64,000 nt of DNA from Hygrophila difformis. Its lineage: Eukaryota; Streptophyta; Magnoliopsida; Lamiales; Acanthaceae. A program made the position numbers and the translations under genes. Positions 59,514 through 64,000 of this stretch are shown one piece after another. Within the stretch, counting starts at the first letter, position 1, and each line of letters opens with the position of its first letter. The notes under the pieces are model-generated. The model was not told the DNA's origin. It did not search any database and saw only the letters and a program-made list of their open reading frames with translations. The stretch covers positions 17,236,526 to 17,300,525 of the forward strand of contig JAOANR010000004.1 in the NCBI GenBank assembly GCA_030278955.1, in the 5' to 3' direction.

Positions 59514-60084
59514 TCGGTACACTAGCATGTTCATCTTGAAGTTTTGTAGTAGTTGGGAATAGTTATGTGAGTGACAATGTAGTTTGTATATTTTGATTTT
59601 GAAATTGCCATCGATTTTGTTGTATATTGATCTGAAGTATAATTTGAGGTTACGGTTGTAATCGATAGGCGAGTTCGATTGAATCAGATATAAAGCTCGC
59701 TGAAAACGATGAAGAAACGACTTTCGACGAAGAGTAACCATTTAACCCGCCACGTTTTGGAAAATTCCAACCAACTTTCTTCATATTGATATACGGTTAG
59801 TTTTTTTTTTTTTGAAATTTGAGCACATATTTGCGTTTCTCATGTCGAAAGGAATTGAATGCATATAAGTTTCACCATCTTTGAAAGAGTTTGGAGGAAC
59901 GTCGGATTAACTATTCACCTTTTTTCTCCGGCGAGCCAATTCCTTTCCGGCGATGGTTTTCATTCTAAAAATGGTTATATGATCCATGGAGGTGTAGATT
60001 CATCTTCTAAATTGACTTTGTTAATTCAATTGACTCTATACAAAGTTTTGAATGATCACGGTTGAGATTTGTGGTGGTTGGGGT
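59514..60084. other. sequence downstream of the orphan primer site
   Basis: No gene recognised. The 68-codon frame at 59859-60065 has no identifiable domain. Probably leader or insertion-flank sequence. Confidence 0.4.
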
Positions 60085-60345
60085 CAGTGGCGGATTCAGA
60101 AAATTTTTTAAGTGGTGTCCCAAAAAATTAGTGGGAGCTATATTTAAATTAGGAATAGTAATTACAACACAAAAATATAGAAGAAAACTTGGCTGAAATG
60201 AATAATTGTGGTGTCACCATAAAAATCAAGTGGTGTCACCAAGCCTAATCTAGCTATATAAAAAAATTTCTACCTTAAAATAACAATTTTATCAATTTAA
60301 GTGGTGTCCTATGTCACCCCTACTTTGCATATAGATCCGCCCCTG
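60085..60345. mobile_element. hAT-type MITE
   Basis: Left end CAGTGGCGGATTCAG and right end ATAGATCCGCCCCTG form the inverted pair. 8-bp duplications GTTGGGGT and GTAGGGGT (one mismatch) flank it. The interior repeats GTGGTGTC(A)CC. Non-coding. Confidence 0.88.
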
Positions 60346-60619
60346 GTAGGGGTTTGATTTTGATCCATCATGTAAAATTGCTCCATCACATGAATTGCTT
60401 CATCACTCAATTATTAGTTCTCATCATACCTGCACCTACACACTCTATACGAGTCTATACCTTATCTCTGTTGATTTATTTACATGTTTTTATTGAATAC
60501 CAAAAACTATTGTGGTACAAAAAAAACCATGAACTTAGTATATGATGCAAAAATATTCTAATCAATCCCAAACATTCTTCTTTCAATAAGAAAGTAGATT
60601 GGATGATCAAGAATTCACT

Positions 60620-63600
60620 TCATATTTCATCGTTTTCGTATGTATGAGAAAGCCAAGGGTGTGCAAGCGCCTCTCTCACAGTTGGCCGTCTCTCAGGGTT
60701 GATCTCGAGCAAGTATTTCAGAAATTCCACAAAAAGCGAATCGGAAATTTGTAGATGATGCTCCAATGATGACTCGTCAGGAATGATATACTCGACTTCA
60801 TTTGTCTCCTAGTATATAACAATTTTGGTAAGTAAAATTTCAAGTGGGGAAAAAGAAGTTAGATATGGCTAGCTTTTATCAATGAAAGGATTATATATCT
60901 TGAAAATAAAATTTAAATACATTTTTTTTAGGAATTAGAGAAATAGGAAGAGTATCGAAATTATAAGTGGTAAATTAAAAACTTTGAGATGTGCGCAAAT
61001 CCAAATTTAAATTTCCTGCTGCCAAATAACTTGGCAGCAATTTTTTTAAAAAAAAAAAAATTATAAAGCCAAAATACATGCATCATGCAAGAAAAGATCA
61101 GAATCCAAAATTCTGTGGATTGTACGACGAAACATTCACTGAACTTAAAAGTATATTTTAATTTGTATAAGAAGAGAGTAAATTCAAATCGGTACTTTGA
61201 TCTAATTTTTCTATTTAATAATCTCATGTTCCCATTTACAGTCCTAAATTTACCTTCATTATTTATATTGTTTTATAACACGAGTCCCTTAATATTGGTG
61301 GGATTTCATGTTACATAATTTACAGAAAAATAAATGGAAGATATTAGGTTCGATGAACATTCAAACCTTGAATCATTAAGAGGTTATTTGGGTATCAGAT
61401 AATTTGTTCACATACGCCAATGAATTCGCCGACACCAGTTAGTTAGAAGTCAAAAACTTTATCATTAGACCAAACCATTATCCTATACGAGGAAATATAA
61501 TTTGTATTCCAATGTATTTTTTTTGTGTAAATTAAATTAATCCCAAGTTCAATGAGAATATTATACCATGAATTTAGGTCATTATTCAAGGGCCTTTATA
61601 TAATCAAAGGACCTTGATTCCTCCAAGTAAATAGGGAGTATGTGATTTAGCTTTAGTAAATTATTTTATCAAGATTAATCACCCAAAATGAATAAAATCA
61701 CTGTGTGTTTATGTTCTCCGGTATATTATTTTTTTTTTGTAAACGGTGACACTCATGTGTCGGCAAAGGTGTGTGGGAGCCCAATTCTCCGGTATATTAT
61801 TTTCATTCTTCTTTGTTCTTTCATTACCAAAGATGATTAATATTTTAGTACTTAAGTCAATAAATAAGAACACACATTGACATGCCTTAACTTTAATGTG
61901 CATTTACCTACCAATTTACTTGCCTCTTGTTCATACTTGCTTTTCATTAACCTATTCATTAAACGAAGCAACAACTATAGTTCAACCGCCATATTATTAG
62001 TTAATTTTCCACTATGTTTTGCTGGATTCCCACCCGTCCCCTATCACTCCCTTTTGTCCCCCATTGTAATTCGTGTGGCTTGAATCCCACACACATTTGC
62101 CGACACATTAGTGTCAATATTTACCAAAAAAATAAAAAAAAATAAAAAGACCAGCAAATGCTAAAAAATTATTTCCTTACATCTTCAAATATTATATTGT
62201 TTGTTGGGAAGAAGGTTTGATCTAGTCCTCAACTTCTAACCTAATGGTTCAGCATTCGAATCTCCATTCCGGCCCTATCCATTCCATTTATCTTTTTGAA
62301 ATTTAAGTAGTATGGATTCTCACATCCTTTTAAACAATTATATATGCAACCTTTTCATATTATATACTACCTTCATTTTTTTAGGTTTGCAACGTTGGTG
62401 TTTGTTCACATTTTAACTTTGTCTCAATTTTTTAATCATAGTTATGGAAGAAAAACATAGTCAAGTGAGATATTGTTAGATTCGTCTAAACTTGTAGTTT
62501 TAGAATATCAACTTTTTATAATTTTTAATTGTATGCAATTTAAGTTATTAATCGTTGAAAATGTGCATCGGCATGCGTGCTTGTGGTCAATGGTGCAAAC
62601 AAAAAAAAAACGGAGGGAGCATAGAATATCCTTTAAAAGTTACCTTTTGTTTAATAAATTTAAAATTTTTGTTAGAAAATACTATATTTATTATATTTTT
62701 AAAACATACCCCCTCCATCCAGATGAATATGTCCCCTTTGGTTTGGGTACAAATGCACTAGTTTAACGATGATTATCTCAAAATGTGTACAAATAAAAAG
62801 TACATAAAGTATAAAATACTCCCTCCGTCACAGCAAAGTTGCCTTGTTTGACATTTTGGCACATTTCATTGTTTAACTTTGACTTAATATTATTATAAAG
62901 ATATATTTGAGGAAAAAATAGTCGAGTTGGGTCTTGTTAGAATCGTATAATCATATAGTTTTAGAATACATATTTTACATAATTTTTTGTTGTATATATT
63001 TTGAGATATTAATGATTGAAAAAATGCATTGGATTGTGTGGAAAGATAAAACAAGACATAATAAATGGTACAAAGGGAATACATAGTAAAAGTATATGAT
63101 AAGACGATTATAACAAGACCAACTTCACTATTTCTTTTTATAATTGCAATAAAATTAGTCAAAGTTGGAATATGAATACTGTCGAATAAAATGGACGGAG
63201 GGAGTACTCATTATTTATTTAATTTGAAGCAGAATATTAAACACACGATTAAAAGCTCATCCAAATATTAACATCGGCTAATAATACTTGTAATAAGTTG
63301 GAAGAGATAAACGAAGCGTACCTCATTTACATTGTACAAGTCATATTCTTGTGTAAAATACTTGTGCGTCTCCTCCCCTTTCTCTAGCATATCCATGTCT
63401 ATTGGCCCAAGCATCGCAATCATCCGTGCCAGAAGCAATGCCACTGCTTCATTTGGAAATAGCACCTATGCAACAACAATGCCTAAATAAATCCAAAAAT
63501 CACAAATCCAAATTGCACAGGTGAGGGCTTAATTAGATAGCAACTCCGATCCAAATTCCGGCCATACCTCCCCGGAATATAATTCAGCAAGGATGCACCC

Positions 63601-64000
63601 GAGCGACCAAACATCGATCTTCTGGTCGTACGGGAGCCCCAACATGACCTCCGGCGCCCTGTAGGAACGTGACTGCACATAAAGCGATAGTTTGTCCGTC
63701 TGGAAGCAACTGCTGCCAAGATCGATCACCTTTATCTCGCACCTTCTGTAGCTTTTTATCAGGATATTCTCGGGCTTCAGATCGCAGTGCATTATCCCCA
63801 AATTGTGCAAATACAGTAATGCATTCAGACATTGCAGTGCTATGAGCTGCAATGTAACATCCCACGGGCAGACTAGTTAGATTCTTACCACACTTTGTAA
63901 GAAGTTTTGTGCTGTAAAAAGAAACACCTGCAGTCTAGGTAGCGTAAAATAGGGCTCTGCGCCGGATTCTTGAGAGTATTTCTGGAATTCATACAAGTTC
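60620..64000 (-). CDS. DYRK-type protein kinase, C-terminal exons (5' partial)
   Basis: Four minus-strand exons in frame: >64000-63928, 63846-63568, 63465-63322, 60808-60620. The first gives [20 protein letters not shown]. The second has the catalytic loop [14 protein letters not shown], the DFG-equivalent VIDLGSSCF, and an activation segment [16 protein letters not shown] typical of DYRK kinases, then [15 protein letters not shown]. The third has [16 protein letters not shown] and [14 protein letters not shown]. The last has [15 protein letters not shown] and [18 protein letters not shown], ending ENDEI. These are subdomains VI-XI of the kinase, with key residues intact. It resembles the plant-specific DYRKP group. 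Such kinases autophosphorylate tyrosine and phosphorylate Ser/Thr of other proteins. The ATP-binding lobe and the N-terminus lie beyond the window. The last intron is 2.5 kb and full of small transposons. Confidence 0.92.
61733..61784 (-). mobile_element. very short SINE 3' fragment with target duplication
   Basis: A fragment of about 52 bp (minus strand GGGCTCCCACACACCTTTGC... then an A-run) is flanked by the direct repeat TTCTCCGGTATATTATTTT (61714 and 61785). It lies in the last DYRK intron. Confidence 0.7.
62005..62128 (+). mobile_element. SINE fragment, 5'-truncated
   Basis: Plus-strand GGATTCCCACCCGTCCCC...GTGTGGCTTGAATCCCACAC...ACCAAAAAAAT is similar to the body and tail of the SINE at 57665-57833. 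A further SINE-head-like segment with GTTCAGCATTCGAATCTCC lies at about 62215-62320. Both are in the DYRK intron. Confidence 0.6.
62367..62619. mobile_element. Stowaway-like MITE, about 253 bp, in DYRK intron
   Basis: Begins CTACCTTCATTTTT and ends AACGGAGGGAG. The left side has TA and the right side CA, so one duplication base has mutated. It has the shared interior (GAGATATTGTTAGATTCGTC). Confidence 0.7.
62819..63204. mobile_element. Stowaway-like MITE, about 386 bp, in DYRK intron
   Basis: Begins CTCCCTCCGTCACAG and ends ATGGACGGAGGGAG, flanked by TA. It contains the family interior (GGGTCTTGTTAGAATCGTATA) plus extra sequence on the right. It may be a compound of two elements, since an end-like GGTACAAAGGGAATA occurs at 63066. 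Confidence 0.75.

Overview
This is a stretch of nuclear DNA from a flowering plant, most likely a eudicot. Three spliced genes with GT-AG introns belong to families recognisable from plants. The rest is dominated by plant-type transposable elements: Ty1/copia and Ty3/gypsy LTR elements, L1-type LINE 3' ends, tRNA-derived SINEs, CACTA, Stowaway-like and hAT-like MITEs, and a probable Helitron end. The species cannot be named from the sequence alone.

Layout. 1-3315: 3' part of a copia element with an uninterrupted pol frame and a short 3' LTR. 3649-5014: non-autonomous CACTA element. 5210-5730: Stowaway-like MITE. 6062-11398 (+): phosphoinositide-specific phospholipase C in nine exons, 589 codons. 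11615-12504: Helitron-like terminus carrying a broken ARM-repeat/U-box gene fragment. 12505-21314: tandem array of a 1,209-bp unit, seven full copies plus 348 bp, nearly identical. 22333-27384 (-): six-exon HAD/FCP1-like phosphatase, 315 codons. 27907-31267: MITEs and two LINE RNase H remnants. 31400-42512 (+): full-length gypsy chromovirus-like element with 2.68-kb LTRs and a 5-bp target duplication, inserted inside an older palindromic MITE. 43069-43530 (-): another LINE remnant. 43531-50261: non-coding repeat region with an array of six nested palindromes. 50262-55522 (-): copia element with rearranged, partly duplicated interior, bounded by LTRs and a perfect target duplication. 55572-57648 (-): 5'-truncated LINE interrupted by a solo LTR, followed by a SINE. 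60620-64000 (-): 3' exons of a DYRK-type kinase gene, continuing beyond the window.

The three cellular genes are not an operon and do not obviously work together. PLC acts in phosphoinositide/calcium signalling, the HAD protein is a predicted phosphatase, and the DYRK-like protein is a predicted kinase. No coding mobile element in the window looks fully intact, although the copia pol frame at the left edge is open throughout and may belong to an intact element outside the window.

Most unusual signals: the homogeneous 1.2-kb array beside a gene-capturing Helitron-like end; the array of nested palindromes at 46345-46887, whose stems carry compensating changes; and the rearranged copia element that appears to have integrated as one unit. 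All calls come from reading the sequence by eye; no database search was run.
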